The notes beneath the pieces are model-generated. The model searched no databases, was not told the DNA's origin, and saw only the letters and a list, made by a program, of their open reading frames with translations. This document shows positions 8,194 to 16,538 of a stretch of 64,000 nucleotides of DNA, one piece after another. Where the stretch lies: assembly GCA_965220075.1 (NCBI GenBank), contig OZ244806.1:1426001-1490000 (forward strand), given 5' to 3'. The DNA is from G965220075 sp965220075. GTDB lineage: Bacteria; Chloroflexota; UBA11872. The first letter of the stretch is position 1; each line of letters opens with the position of its first letter. Position numbers and translations under genes: made by a program.

Positions 8194-9303
8194 TCACTCC
8201 CCGACGGGCGGTTCCTCGCGTCCGGTTTCGGCTGAGCGGTAGGCGGCCTCGATCAGCTGATGCGTGCGCAGCGCCTCGTTCCAGTCCGGCGAGTACGGCT
8301 GGCCGGTGTGGATGGACCGTATGAAGGCGCGCAGCTGCGCCTCGAACGGGTCTACCCGCACGGTGGGCAATTCCTCCCAGCCGCTAAGCGGGTCTTCCTG
8401 CTCGGCCGCGGGGTCGTACTGGAACAGGGGTCCGTCGCCTCGCTGTACCCAGCAGCGGTTGGCGGTCACCAGCAACCCTCCCCCGGCGCAATCGATCTCG
8501 AAGGTCGGCACGTCCTCGTGCTTGCGGCGCACCCAGCTTGAGAAGGCCTGCCCGATGGCGCCGTTCTGGAAGCGCATCGTCACGGCGCAGGAGTCCTCCA
8601 GCTCGCTGGCGAAGGCGCCCAACTCAGGGTCCTCGCGCTGTGGGAAGGCCTGGAACGTCACGCAGTGCGTTCGCCTGATGGGTCCAATTAGCCAGCCCAG
8701 CAGGTCGTAGAAGTGCGCCATCATGTCGTGCACTACGCCGCCGCCCGCTTCGTCCTTGCGGAAGAACCACGGGGGCCGGTTCTCCACGCGTGGCGGCACG
8801 AAATATCCGAACACGACGCGCGCGTGGAAGACCTGGCCTAGCTCGCCGGAGTCCAGAACTGCTTTTGCCGCCGCCGGGCCGGCCTGGAAGCGCATGTTTT
8901 GCACGATCCCGTGGTGCGCCCCGGCCGCCAGGACCGCCTCAGTCAGCTGCCGGCTCTCGTCCAAGGTCATGCCCAGCGGCTTGTCCGTGAACACGTGCTT
9001 CCCCTCGCGAACCGCCCGCATGAGCGGGCTGAAGTGCAGGCGGTTCACCAGGCAGTTATCCACCACGTCTACGTCGGCGCGCGCGATCGACGCCTCCAAC
9101 TGGTCGGACGCGAAGTCCGCTTGCGTCCGCTCGCTGAGTGCGCGCAGCTTGTCCGGGTTGCGCGCGTAGATGCCGAACCGCACCGGCGCCGCCTGGCCAA
9201 GCACCTCGTCCGGGGCTGAGCGGATCGACGCGAGGGCCTGCGCGTGGCGGTGCCCCATGCGCCCGCTGCCCAGTACCAGAAACGTCAGCGGGTCAAGAGC
9301 CAT
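8194..9303 (-). CDS. Gfo/Idh/MocA-family NAD(P)-dependent oxidoreductase
   Basis: A 369-residue dehydrogenase. The N-terminal Rossmann fold starts FLVLGSGRMGHRHAQAL, and the cofactor/catalytic motif is TDKPLGMTLDE, a DKP variant of the usual EKP. The C-terminal alpha/beta domain includes GGGVVHDMMAHFYDLLGW with a candidate catalytic Asp/His. Members oxidise or reduce sugars, inositols and related polyols. ATG at 9303 has GGGAAGGAAC upstream. Two other family members lie at 38188 and 50978, which points to varied carbohydrate use. Confidence 0.87.
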   Translation of the reverse strand: MALDPLTFLVLGSGRMGHRHAQALASIRSAPDEVLGQAAPVRFGIYARNPDKLRALSERTQADFASDQLEASIARADVDVVDNCLVNRLHFSPLMRAVREGKHVFTDKPLGMTLDESRQLTEAVLAAGAHHGIVQNMRFQAGPAAAKAVLDSGELGQVFHARVVFGYFVPPRVENRPPWFFRKDEAGGGVVHDMMAHFYDLLGWLIGPIRRTHCVTFQAFPQREDPELGAFASELEDSCAVTMRFQNGAIGQAFSSWVRRKHEDVPTFEIDCAGGGLLVTANRCWVQRGDGPLFQYDPAAEQEDPLSGWEELPTVRVDPFEAQLRAFIRSIHTGQPYSPDWNEALRTHQLIEAAYRSAETGREEPPVGE

Positions 9304-9730
9304 GGCGTGGTCGTTCCTTCCCGTGTCCGCGTGAGCGTTATCGCGCTGCGCGCAGCGCGAAGTTTACGAGTTTTGCGGCGAACGGCCCCGCCTCCCCGCG
9401 GGATACGAGCCAGCTGGCGGGTATCGGTGTACAGGCAAGGGCGGCCCCAAAACGCGCGCATCAGGCGGTGTCCGTGGTAGGGGCGGTTCGCGAACCGCCC
9501 GCACTCGTATCAGGTGGCTCTAGCCCTCAAGCCTTTGCGGCGCCCGTCTGCATCCGGCCCGTCCGTGAGCCTCCGACTACCATTCAGGTGACGGCCGCGC
9601 TCGATTCCTCTAATCTCGCCCTCGTGAGGGCGCAGGGCGCGAACCGCCGGTGGTTGGCGCCCTGCTTCAAAAAAGATTCCGGGCCAATGGGCGGGCGACT
9701 CGTCAAGCGGCCGGTGAGCGGCGGATAGCC
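9304..9730. other. Divergent intergenic region
   Basis: About 430 nt between the Gfo/Idh gene (minus) and the MFS gene (plus). It should hold promoters for both, but no clear -35/-10 pair stood out. It contains the 20-nt palindrome listed separately and GC-rich shadow frames. Confidence 0.5.
9481..9500. repeat. Perfect 20-nt palindrome (REP-like)
   Basis: GGGCGGTTCGCGAACCGCCC is self-complementary over its whole length. A related half (GCGAACCGCCCGC) recurs at 63716-63728 near another inverted repeat, so this may be one copy of a dispersed extragenic palindrome. No T-tract follows, which argues against a classical terminator. Confidence 0.6.
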
Positions 9731-11014
9731 GTGACCCGAGTCAACGCGGCCGCCCAATACGCTCCGCAAACGGCCGGGCTCTTCGTCCGCATCAGCCTTT
9801 TCTGGGTGGGCCTGTCCTTCATGTGGGGCGCTCTGAACATCCAGGTGCTGCCGGCCCGCGTGCGGCAGCTCGTGCCGACTGACGTCGAGGGCACCGCGGT
9901 CGGCGTCATTTTTGCCGTGGGGCTGGCGATCGCGATCATCGTGCAGCCTGTTGCGGGCGCGATTAGCGACCGGATCCGTTTGCGCTGGGGACGCCGGCGG
10001 TCCTTCATGCTGGCGGGGGCCATGGCGGCTGTGCCTTTCCTGATCGTGATCGGCGCGAGCCCCAGCTTCTGGCTGCTGATCGTCGCGGTCGTGTTCCTGC
10101 AGATCGCGGCCAACACGGCCCACGGCCCCTACCAGGGCGTTATTCCCGATCAGGTGCGGCCAAACGCGCGCGGACGCGCCTCGGGCGTCTTCGGCATAGC
10201 CAACCAGGTTGGAACGCTGTTGGGCGTGCTGGCGGCGGGCCTGTTGCTCGACCGCGGGCTTGTGCTCCCCGCCGTCGTGGTAGTGGCCGCGGTGTTGCTA
10301 GTGGCCTCTGGGGCGGCCTGGCGCTTCGTGAAGGACCCGCCAACCCCGGCGCTGCCGCCCTTCGAGAGCGTCCTGCGCGAGGTGCGGCAGCGGCTGAGCG
10401 AGCTGCGTTCCCGCCCGGCTTTCGGCTGGCTGGTGCTGGGGCGCTTGTTCTTCTTCATGGGCCTGCTTGCTATGGACAACTTCATTCGCTTCTTCCTGGA
10501 AAGCGGCCTGGGCGAAACCGACCCCGGCATCAAAACGTCTGGGGTGCTGGGTGTCGTGATCGTCGTCGCGGCCTTGACCAGCGTTCCCGGCGGATGGCTG
10601 GCCGACCGCTACGGCCGCCTGCGCGTGCTTGCCGGCGCGGGCGGTCTTGGTGCTCTGAGCGGTGTCCTGATGTTCTTCTCGCAGTCCTACCTCCAGTTCC
10701 TGATATTCGGCGCCGTGCTGGGGGCGGGGCTGGGGCTGTTCGTTGCCGCGGATTGGGCGACCGCCATCGACCTGGTGCCCGACTTGCGCGCCGCAGGGCT
10801 CTACATGGGCTTGACCAACCTGGCTACAGCCGGCGGCGACGCGCTCGCGACCATAACCGCCGGAGTAGCCCTCGACGCATTGAACAGGGTCGAGCCGGGA
10901 TTTGGGTACCGCGCTCCGTTTGCCCTTATGACCCTGTATTTCGCGCTGAGTCTGGCGGTATTGCCGGTCATTCGCGCGCGTTTAAGGCAGAGCAGGGCAG
11001 CCGAGGAGGCCTGA
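9731..11014 (+). CDS. Major facilitator superfamily transporter (GPH/sugar-cation-like)
   Basis: About 427 residues with some twelve hydrophobic segments. The cytoplasmic loop after the second helix reads GAISDRIRLRWGRRRSFML, the DRxRxRWGRRRP-type signature of glycoside-pentoside-hexuronide and sucrose-type transporters. The second half repeats it as GWLADRYGRLRVL. It is an inner-membrane secondary transporter, probably of a sugar or glycoside. The frame is open from a GTG at 9650, but those residues are basic and not membrane-like; the GTG at 9731 is chosen although its ribosome site is weak. Confidence 0.85.
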   Translation: MTRVNAAAQYAPQTAGLFVRISLFWVGLSFMWGALNIQVLPARVRQLVPTDVEGTAVGVIFAVGLAIAIIVQPVAGAISDRIRLRWGRRRSFMLAGAMAAVPFLIVIGASPSFWLLIVAVVFLQIAANTAHGPYQGVIPDQVRPNARGRASGVFGIANQVGTLLGVLAAGLLLDRGLVLPAVVVVAAVLLVASGAAWRFVKDPPTPALPPFESVLREVRQRLSELRSRPAFGWLVLGRLFFFMGLLAMDNFIRFFLESGLGETDPGIKTSGVLGVVIVVAALTSVPGGWLADRYGRLRVLAGAGGLGALSGVLMFFSQSYLQFLIFGAVLGAGLGLFVAADWATAIDLVPDLRAAGLYMGLTNLATAGGDALATITAGVALDALNRVEPGFGYRAPFALMTLYFALSLAVLPVIRARLRQSRAAEEA

Positions 11015-11102
11015 CCGCGCGCCGTGTATCCGCGCCGTTAGCTCGCTGAGTGGTACCGGCTGCTACCGCGTGTCTGCTGATGAGGGCGGCGCGTAACGCG
11101 CT

Positions 11103-11408
11103 CTACGCTCGGCTGGAGCTTTCCCGCCGCCTGCGCAGCTCAGCGTAGACCGCTGTGGGAGGTACGCCGGCGCTGTGCAGGAGCAGGAGCAGGTGGAATA
11201 TCAGGTCCGCCGCCTCACCGGCCAGCTCCTCGCCGGACTCGTTCTTGGCCGCCACTATCACTTCGGCCGACTCTTCGCCGATTTTGCGCGCGATGCGGTC
11301 GACGCCCTGGTCCAGCAGCTTCACCACGTAAGAGCCGTCGGGCCGGTCGCGCGCGCGCTGCTCGATCACCGCTTGCAAGTCGTCCAGAACCTGCCCGCCG
11401 CCGCTCAT
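11103..11408 (-). CDS. hisE: Phosphoribosyl-ATP pyrophosphatase (HisE)
   Basis: A 101-residue all-alpha MazG-like enzyme that hydrolyses phosphoribosyl-ATP to phosphoribosyl-AMP, the second step of histidine synthesis. The conserved helices read GSYVVKLLDQGVDRIARKIG, followed by EESAEVIVAAKNES and EAADLIFHLLLLL, with the metal-binding Glu/Asp residues intact. It is free-standing, not fused to HisI, and no hisI lies nearby. ATG at 11408 is chosen; a TTG at 11417 is also possible. It follows hisF by 16 nt. Confidence 0.92.
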   Translation of the reverse strand: MSGGGQVLDDLQAVIEQRARDRPDGSYVVKLLDQGVDRIARKIGEESAEVIVAAKNESGEELAGEAADLIFHLLLLLHSAGVPPTAVYAELRRRRESSSRA

Positions 11409-11424
11409 CGCGCGCAAACCGTTG

Positions 11425-12228
11425 TCATCCGACCGTGCCCGCCCGCCCGTTTTGATAGGGGTCCAACCGCATCGGCAGACCGGCGTTCGCCAGGTACTTC
11501 TTGGCCTCGTGGATGCTGAAGACGCTGAAGTGAAAAATCGAGGCCGCCAGCACCGCGTGTGCGTGACCGTCCTGCAGACCCTCGCGCAGGTGCTCCAGCG
11601 TACCGGCGCCGCCCGAGGCGATCACGGGAACGCTCACGCTGTCCGCCACGGCCCGCAGCAACTCCAGGTCGTAGCCCTGGCGGGTGCCGTCGGCGTCGAT
11701 GCTGTTGAGCACTATCTCGCCGGCCCCGAGCTCTTCGCCCCGCTGCGCCGCCTCCACCGCGTCGAGGTCGGTGGCCGTGCGGCCGCCGTTGAGATACACG
11801 CGCCATCTAGGCGGGTCGGATGCGGGCACCCGCAGAGCGTCGATGGAAAGCACGATGCACTGCGACCCGAAACGGTCGGCGCCGGCGCGGATCAGGTCCG
11901 GTTCGCGGTGCGCCGCGCTGTTGACCGAGACCTTCTCGGCCCCGCTGCGCAGCATCAGGCGCATGTCGTCCACGTTGCGCAGGCCGCCGCCAACCGTCAG
12001 CGGGATGAACACTTGAGACGCGACGCGCTCCACCAACTCGACCATGATGCCGCGCTGCTCAGCCGAGGCCGTGATGTCGTAGAAGACCAGCTCGTCAGCG
12101 CCCTCGCGGTCGTAGCGCGCCGCCAGCTGCACGGGATCGCCCGCGTCGATGTCCGCCGAGAACTTGACGCCGCGCACGTTGCGCCCGCCCTTCACGTCCA
12201 GGCAGGGAATGATGCGGCGGGTCAACAT
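11425..12228 (-). CDS. hisF: Imidazole glycerol phosphate synthase cyclase subunit (HisF)
   Basis: A 267-residue TIM barrel that uses ammonia from HisH to turn PRFAR into imidazole glycerol phosphate and AICAR. Catalytic Asp residues are in IIPCLDVKGGRNVRG (Asp11) and VLSIDALRV (about Asp130). Phosphate-binding loops are TVGGGLRN and ASGGAGTLEH. The C-terminus is about 14 residues longer than usual. The ATG overlaps the end of hisA by 7 nt, so the subunits of the his block are probably translated in a coupled way. Confidence 0.95.
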   Translation of the reverse strand: MLTRRIIPCLDVKGGRNVRGVKFSADIDAGDPVQLAARYDREGADELVFYDITASAEQRGIMVELVERVASQVFIPLTVGGGLRNVDDMRLMLRSGAEKVSVNSAAHREPDLIRAGADRFGSQCIVLSIDALRVPASDPPRWRVYLNGGRTATDLDAVEAAQRGEELGAGEIVLNSIDADGTRQGYDLELLRAVADSVSVPVIASGGAGTLEHLREGLQDGHAHAVLAASIFHFSVFSIHEAKKYLANAGLPMRLDPYQNGRAGTVG

Positions 12229-12956
12229 CTCTCTGGGTGGGCCGCGGCCAGCGCGTCGGCCAGCCGCACGGCGCCAGTGTAGAGCGCGCGTCCCACGATA
12301 ACGCCGTCCGCGCCCACTTCGCGCAAGCTGACTATGTCTTCGACCTGGCCCACGCCGCCGGACGCGATGATCTCCAGCCGCGTGCCCAACCGCCGCACCA
12401 GCGCGCCCGTGGCGGGGATGTTCGGATGGCTGAGCATGCCGTCCACGCTAACGTCGGTGTGAATGACGGCCGCGGCGCCCGCGGCCGCCGCCATGTCGGC
12501 CACTGCTTCCACCCCGTACGAGGTGACCTGCGCCCAGCCTTCGATCACTACGTCGCCAGCCTTGGCGTCAACGCCCACCGCCACACGGGTAGGGAACGCC
12601 TTGACCGCGGTGGCCACCAGCTCGGGGTCACGAACGGCGGCGGTGCCCAGCACCACCCGCGCCGCGCCCGAGTCCAGGACCTCGCGGACCGTGTTAAGCG
12701 AGCGAATCCCGCCCGCCACCTGCACCGGAGTGCTCCCGGCGCTTGCGATCACGCGCCCGATGGCGCTTGCGTTGACCCGCTCTCCCGTGCGCGCGCCGTC
12801 CATATCGACCACGTGCAGCCAGTCTGCGCCCTCGGAGACCCACCGCCGTGCGGCCTCCGCCGGGTCGTCGAAGTAGATGGTCTCGCGCTTGAAATCACCC
12901 TGGCTGAGCCTGACGCACTTGCCGCCGCGGATATCGATGGTTGCGAAAACGTCCAT
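12222..12956 (-). CDS. hisA: Phosphoribosylformimino-AICAR-phosphate isomerase (HisA)
   Basis: A 244-residue half-barrel-duplicated TIM enzyme that isomerises ProFAR to PRFAR. Catalytic Asp is in ATIDIRGGKCVRL, with QGDFKRETIY following; the second Asp is in IHTDVSVDGM. Phosphate-binding loops are VAGGIRSLN and IIASGGVGQVEDI. In actinobacteria PriA is a bifunctional HisA/TrpF, and this cannot be ruled out from the sequence alone. It overlaps hisF and follows hisH by 6 nt. Confidence 0.94.
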   Translation of the reverse strand: MDVFATIDIRGGKCVRLSQGDFKRETIYFDDPAEAARRWVSEGADWLHVVDMDGARTGERVNASAIGRVIASAGSTPVQVAGGIRSLNTVREVLDSGAARVVLGTAAVRDPELVATAVKAFPTRVAVGVDAKAGDVVIEGWAQVTSYGVEAVADMAAAAGAAAVIHTDVSVDGMLSHPNIPATGALVRRLGTRLEIIASGGVGQVEDIVSLREVGADGVIVGRALYTGAVRLADALAAAHPERC

Positions 12957-12962
12957 CGGGGC

Positions 12963-13592
12963 TCAGGCGAGATCGAGCGCGGGCGACTGCCCGGCCAGGC
13001 GGGCGAAGTTAGCGTACACCCGCAGGCCCGGCGCGCCGCTCTTCTCCGGATGGAACTGCGTGGCGAACAGGTTGTTATCGGCCACCGCGCTCGCGAACGT
13101 CACACCGTACTCCGTGGTCCCCGCCACCATGCCGGCGTCATCGGGTTGCGGGTAGTAGGAGTGCACGAAATAGAAGTTGGCGTCCTGCCCGACCCCGTCC
13201 AGCAGCGGCGGCGCACCAACCTGCCGCACTTGATTCCATCCCATGTGCGGGACGTGCAGGCTATCGGGAAAGCGCACCACGCGGCCCGCCAGCACGCCCA
13301 GACAGGCAGTGCCATCGTCCTCCTCGCTGTAATCGAACAGCACCTGATAGCCCATGCAGATGCCCAGATAGGGCACTCCGCGCGCGATTGCCGCGACCAG
13401 CGGATCGTCCACGCCGGCCGCTTGCAGGCCGCGCATGGTGTCCAGCGCCGCGCCTACTCCCGGCAGCACCAGTGCGCTTGCGCGCCCCACCCGCTCCCGG
13501 TCGGCGGTTACCTCAAACTGGGCGCCCACTCGCGTGAGGGCGCGGGCCACACTGTGGATGTTGCCCGCCCCGTAGTCGACCACGACGATCAC
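12963..13592 (-). CDS. hisH: Imidazole glycerol phosphate synthase glutaminase subunit (HisH)
   Basis: A 209-residue class I glutamine amidotransferase that supplies ammonia to HisF. The start is VIVVVDYGAGNIHSV, read from GTG at 13592. The oxyanion loop is LPGVGAALD, the nucleophile is in YLGICMGYQ (Cys), and the His is in ATQFHPEKSG. The frame is open upstream to 13745, but that part is Arg/Pro-rich and lies before the conserved first strand. Confidence 0.94.
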   Translation of the reverse strand: MIVVVDYGAGNIHSVARALTRVGAQFEVTADRERVGRASALVLPGVGAALDTMRGLQAAGVDDPLVAAIARGVPYLGICMGYQVLFDYSEEDDGTACLGVLAGRVVRFPDSLHVPHMGWNQVRQVGAPPLLDGVGQDANFYFVHSYYPQPDDAGMVAGTTEYGVTFASAVADNNLFATQFHPEKSGAPGLRVYANFARLAGQSPALDLA

Positions 13593-13674
13593 GATATGCC
13601 GGCTCCGAAGTCCCCCGGGCAATCGGGAATCCGGCGCACGTTCCCGGTGGTTGCGGGCCTGTCGGAGCGGGCGG

Positions 13675-14943
13675 TCACGACGGCTCACCCAGCATCGCGC
13701 GGGCGCGCGGCACGATGGCGTCACGCGCCACCGCCGCTTGCTCACCCGCGGCCATCGACTTGAGGGTGACCGAATTGGCCGCCAGCTCGCGCGCTCCCAG
13801 GATCACGACTAAATGCGCGCCGCGTGCATTGGCGCGGCGCAGCTGTGCCCGTGCGCTGGCGGGCGCCGCGGCGACCTCCACGGACAGGCCGGACGCGCGC
13901 AGCTCGGCGGCGATTTCCACGCCGGCCCGCAACCCCGCGCACACTAGCGGCGCCACGAACACCGCCGGCCCCGCGTCTTCATCGACGCGCGCGCTCACGC
14001 GCTGCATGTTCAGGAGAATGCGCTCGACGCCCGATCCGAATCCGACGCCGGGCAGGTGCGGGCCGCCCAGCGCTTCGGCCAGGTAGTCATAGCGCCCGCC
14101 GCCGCCCACCGTGCCTTGCGCGCCGGCGTCGGGCGGCGTGACCTCGAAGACGGTTCGGTTGTAGTAGTCGAGGCCGCGGACCAGCCGGTGGTTGATTGCA
14201 TAGTCGACGCCGAGCACGCGCAGCAGCTCCTGCACGGTGGTGAAGTGCTCGCGGGCGGGGTCGCCAATGAAGTCAATCGATCGGGGGGCGTTCCCGCCGG
14301 CCGTATTGCAGGGCGCCTTCTTGCAGTCCAGCAGGCGCAGTGGGTTGACGGCCAGGCGCGTGCGGCAGTCCGCGCAAAGCTCGCCGGATAGCGGCGTGAA
14401 GTAGTCCACCAGAGCCTGTCGGTAGGCCGGCCGCGTATCCGGGTCGCCCAACGAGTTCAGCTCTACCTTCAGATCGTTCAGCCCAAGCGACCGCAGGGTT
14501 GACCAGAGCAGGTCGATGACCTCGGCGTCGAGCAGCGCGCCGCCGTCTCCGAGCGCTTCCACGCCAAGCTGGTGGTGCTCGCGGTAGCGTCCCGCCTGCG
14601 GGCGGTCGTAGCGAAAGATCGAGGTCACGTAGGCCAGCTTCACCGGCTGCGGCCACGCTTGCATGCCGTTCTGCAGATAGGCGCGCACCACGGGCGGCGT
14701 GCACTCCGGACGCAGGGTCAACGAGTCGCCGCCGCGGTCCTGGAACGTGTACATCTCCCTTTGCACGATGTCGGTGGACTCACCCGAGCCGCGGCTGAAC
14801 AGCTCGGTGGCCTCGAACGTGGGCGTGGAGATTGGCCGGTAGCCGCGCAAGCGGCACTCCCGCTCGAAGGACCCGATGATCAGACGCCAGGCCGGCGCGG
14901 CCTCGGGAAGCCGGTCGGCTGTCCCGCGTGGACGCTGCAGCAC
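13675..14943 (-). CDS. hisS: Histidyl-tRNA synthetase
   Basis: A 422-residue class II aminoacyl-tRNA synthetase. Motif 1 is in IGSFERECRLRGYRPISTPT and motif 2 in TSIFRYDRPQAGRYREHHQL. The histidine-specific signature LVRGLDYYNRTVFEV is present, then motif 3 in GVGFGSGVERILL. The C-terminal anticodon-binding domain follows (VFVAPLVCAG onwards). GTG start at 14943. It heads the his block, a position that links charging and synthesis of histidine. Confidence 0.95.
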   Translation of the reverse strand: MLQRPRGTADRLPEAAPAWRLIIGSFERECRLRGYRPISTPTFEATELFSRGSGESTDIVQREMYTFQDRGGDSLTLRPECTPPVVRAYLQNGMQAWPQPVKLAYVTSIFRYDRPQAGRYREHHQLGVEALGDGGALLDAEVIDLLWSTLRSLGLNDLKVELNSLGDPDTRPAYRQALVDYFTPLSGELCADCRTRLAVNPLRLLDCKKAPCNTAGGNAPRSIDFIGDPAREHFTTVQELLRVLGVDYAINHRLVRGLDYYNRTVFEVTPPDAGAQGTVGGGGRYDYLAEALGGPHLPGVGFGSGVERILLNMQRVSARVDEDAGPAVFVAPLVCAGLRAGVEIAAELRASGLSVEVAAAPASARAQLRRANARGAHLVVILGARELAANSVTLKSMAAGEQAAVARDAIVPRARAMLGEPS

Positions 14944-15082
14944 TAGGTCTGACCTGAAGGGGAGCTATCGCGGCCGCACGCGGCGCTTCGGTACTGGCCA
15001 GCGAACGCGTACGGCCGGCGCTCAGATGCGGAGGCGGCGGCGGGGCTAAGCGTCGGATGCGTCATTTCCGACCCGCCCGTCT

Positions 15083-15436
15083 TCACGCCTCGGCCTCCAA
15101 TAGCTCCAACCTGGCGGCTAGCGCGCGGCGGTCGCGGCAATGTAATTCCACTCGCTTCGTGCGCGATCCATGCCCGCCGGTGATCATCACGTCGCCCTGG
15201 CGCAGGCCGAGGGCGCGGGCCAGCAGGATGCGGATGGACCTGTTGGCCTGCCCATCCGCCGGCGGCGCCGATACGCGCGCCACCAGGCTTCCATCAGCAG
15301 CGCGGCTCAGCCGCTCCTGGCGCGCGCGGGGCTTGGCGAGCACGCGCACCGTGAGCCCGGCGCCGCACGATCCTTCACGGGTCACCCAGCTACACCCCAG
15401 AGGTCCCGACGGTGCAACTCGCGCAATCACGTCCAC
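15083..15436 (-). CDS. DUF167 family protein (YggU-like)
   Basis: A 117-residue small alpha/beta protein. The family core is visible as LTVRVLAKPRARQERLSRA, then VRVSAPPADGQAN and the VMITGGHGSRTKRVEL block, corresponding to the V..G..SR.K..xI signature of DUF167/UPF0235. Its role is unknown. It follows yggT by 23 nt, an arrangement (yggS-yggT-yggU) widely conserved downstream of ftsZ. The first 20 residues are variable and the true start may be later. Confidence 0.85.
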   Translation of the reverse strand: MDVIARVAPSGPLGCSWVTREGSCGAGLTVRVLAKPRARQERLSRAADGSLVARVSAPPADGQANRSIRILLARALGLRQGDVMITGGHGSRTKRVELHCRDRRALAARLELLEAEA

Positions 15437-15459
15437 ACGTCACTCGAGGCTCTTTCCGT

Positions 15460-15720
15460 CTACGCCGAGAGCGCAAGCGCGCGCACGATGCGCCAAAACA
15501 CTTGGATCACCAGAATGGCGATCAACGGTGAGAGGTCGATCATCCAGGTTTGCGGCAGCATGCGCCGGATCGGGCCCAGAATCGGCTCGGTCACGTCGAT
15601 CAGCAGCCGCATCAACGGGTGGCTGGGATCGCGCACGAACCAGGACAGAATGGCCCGTCCGATGATCGCGAAGACGACTACTGTCACGACCACGTCGAGA
15701 AGCGCCACGATCGACGGCAT
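15460..15720 (-). CDS. yggT: YggT family membrane protein
   Basis: An 86-residue protein with two hydrophobic segments flanking a conserved central loop with DPSHPLMRLLIDVTEPILGP and IRRMLP. This is the YggT/YlmG signature. Homologues sit next to ftsZ in many bacteria and affect cell shape, osmotic behaviour or division, though the molecular role is not settled. It starts 5 nt after yggS. Confidence 0.92.
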   Translation of the reverse strand: MPSIVALLDVVVTVVVFAIIGRAILSWFVRDPSHPLMRLLIDVTEPILGPIRRMLPQTWMIDLSPLIAILVIQVFWRIVRALALSA

Positions 15721-15725
15721 AGTGG

Positions 15726-16445
15726 TTACAGTTTCTGTATCTGGGTGTCCGGCCGGTCACCAAAGATAGCGCGACCTACCCGCACGAGTGTGGCGCCTTC
15801 CTGAATGCCGGTCTCGAAATCGTCGGTCATACCCATCGAAAGCTCGCTAAAGTGCTGATTCGGCAGGTGTGGCCGCAGCTCGTCGCGCAATTCGCGCAGC
15901 CGCCGAAAGCAAGCGCGAACAGCCCCGGTGTCGCGCGTGAAGGGGCCGATAGTCATCAGCCCGCGCAAGGCCAGCCCGGTTTCGCGGTCCACCATCCTCG
16001 CCAGCGGCGCGAGCCCGTCCGGTTCGATCCCGCCCTGACCCTCGGCGCCGGTGAGATTCACCTGTAATAGCACGTCGAGACGGCGGTCGCCGCGCACGCT
16101 GTCCAGGCGTTCCGCCAGCCGCTCCGAATCGACCGACTGGACGCAGCTGAAGAGCTGGCTGGCCGCGCGCGCTTTGTTGCGCTGCAGGTGTCCCACCAGG
16201 TGCCAAGCGCCCCCCTCGACCTGCGGGATCTTGGCCTGCGCTTCCTGCACGCGGTTCTCGCCGAATACCGTCAATCCGGCTGCCAGGGCCATATGCACGG
16301 TTTCGACCGCCACCGTCTTGGTGACGGCCACCAGCTGCACGTCGTCAGGCGAGCGGCCGGCCGCCGCGCAGGCATCCTGCACACGGCCCCGCACTCGCGC
16401 GATACGAGCACGCAGCGCGTCCAACGGCGCCTCGCCGGCCGTCAT
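15726..16445 (-). CDS. yggS: Pyridoxal-phosphate homeostasis protein (YggS/PROSC)
   Basis: A 239-residue single-domain PLP-binding TIM barrel. The PLP lysine is in VQLVAVTKTVAVE, followed by FGENRVQEAQAKIP and WHLVGHLQRNKA. The phosphate loop is in SELSMGMTDDFETGI. The family binds PLP without a known enzymatic turnover and keeps free PLP in balance. Start is taken as ATG at 16445; a GTG at 16472 would add nine residues. Part of the yggS-yggT-DUF167 group after ftsZ. Confidence 0.92.
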   Translation of the reverse strand: MTAGEAPLDALRARIARVRGRVQDACAAAGRSPDDVQLVAVTKTVAVETVHMALAAGLTVFGENRVQEAQAKIPQVEGGAWHLVGHLQRNKARAASQLFSCVQSVDSERLAERLDSVRGDRRLDVLLQVNLTGAEGQGGIEPDGLAPLARMVDRETGLALRGLMTIGPFTRDTGAVRACFRRLRELRDELRPHLPNQHFSELSMGMTDDFETGIQEGATLVRVGRAIFGDRPDTQIQKL

Positions 16446-16538
16446 GCGCGCTCGGTCGGGATGCAGGGACACTGGGCGCCCGGCCTGTCCGTCCGGCGTG
16501 CTAGCCGTCCCGGCGAGTGCCTGTAGCGGGTACGCGCG

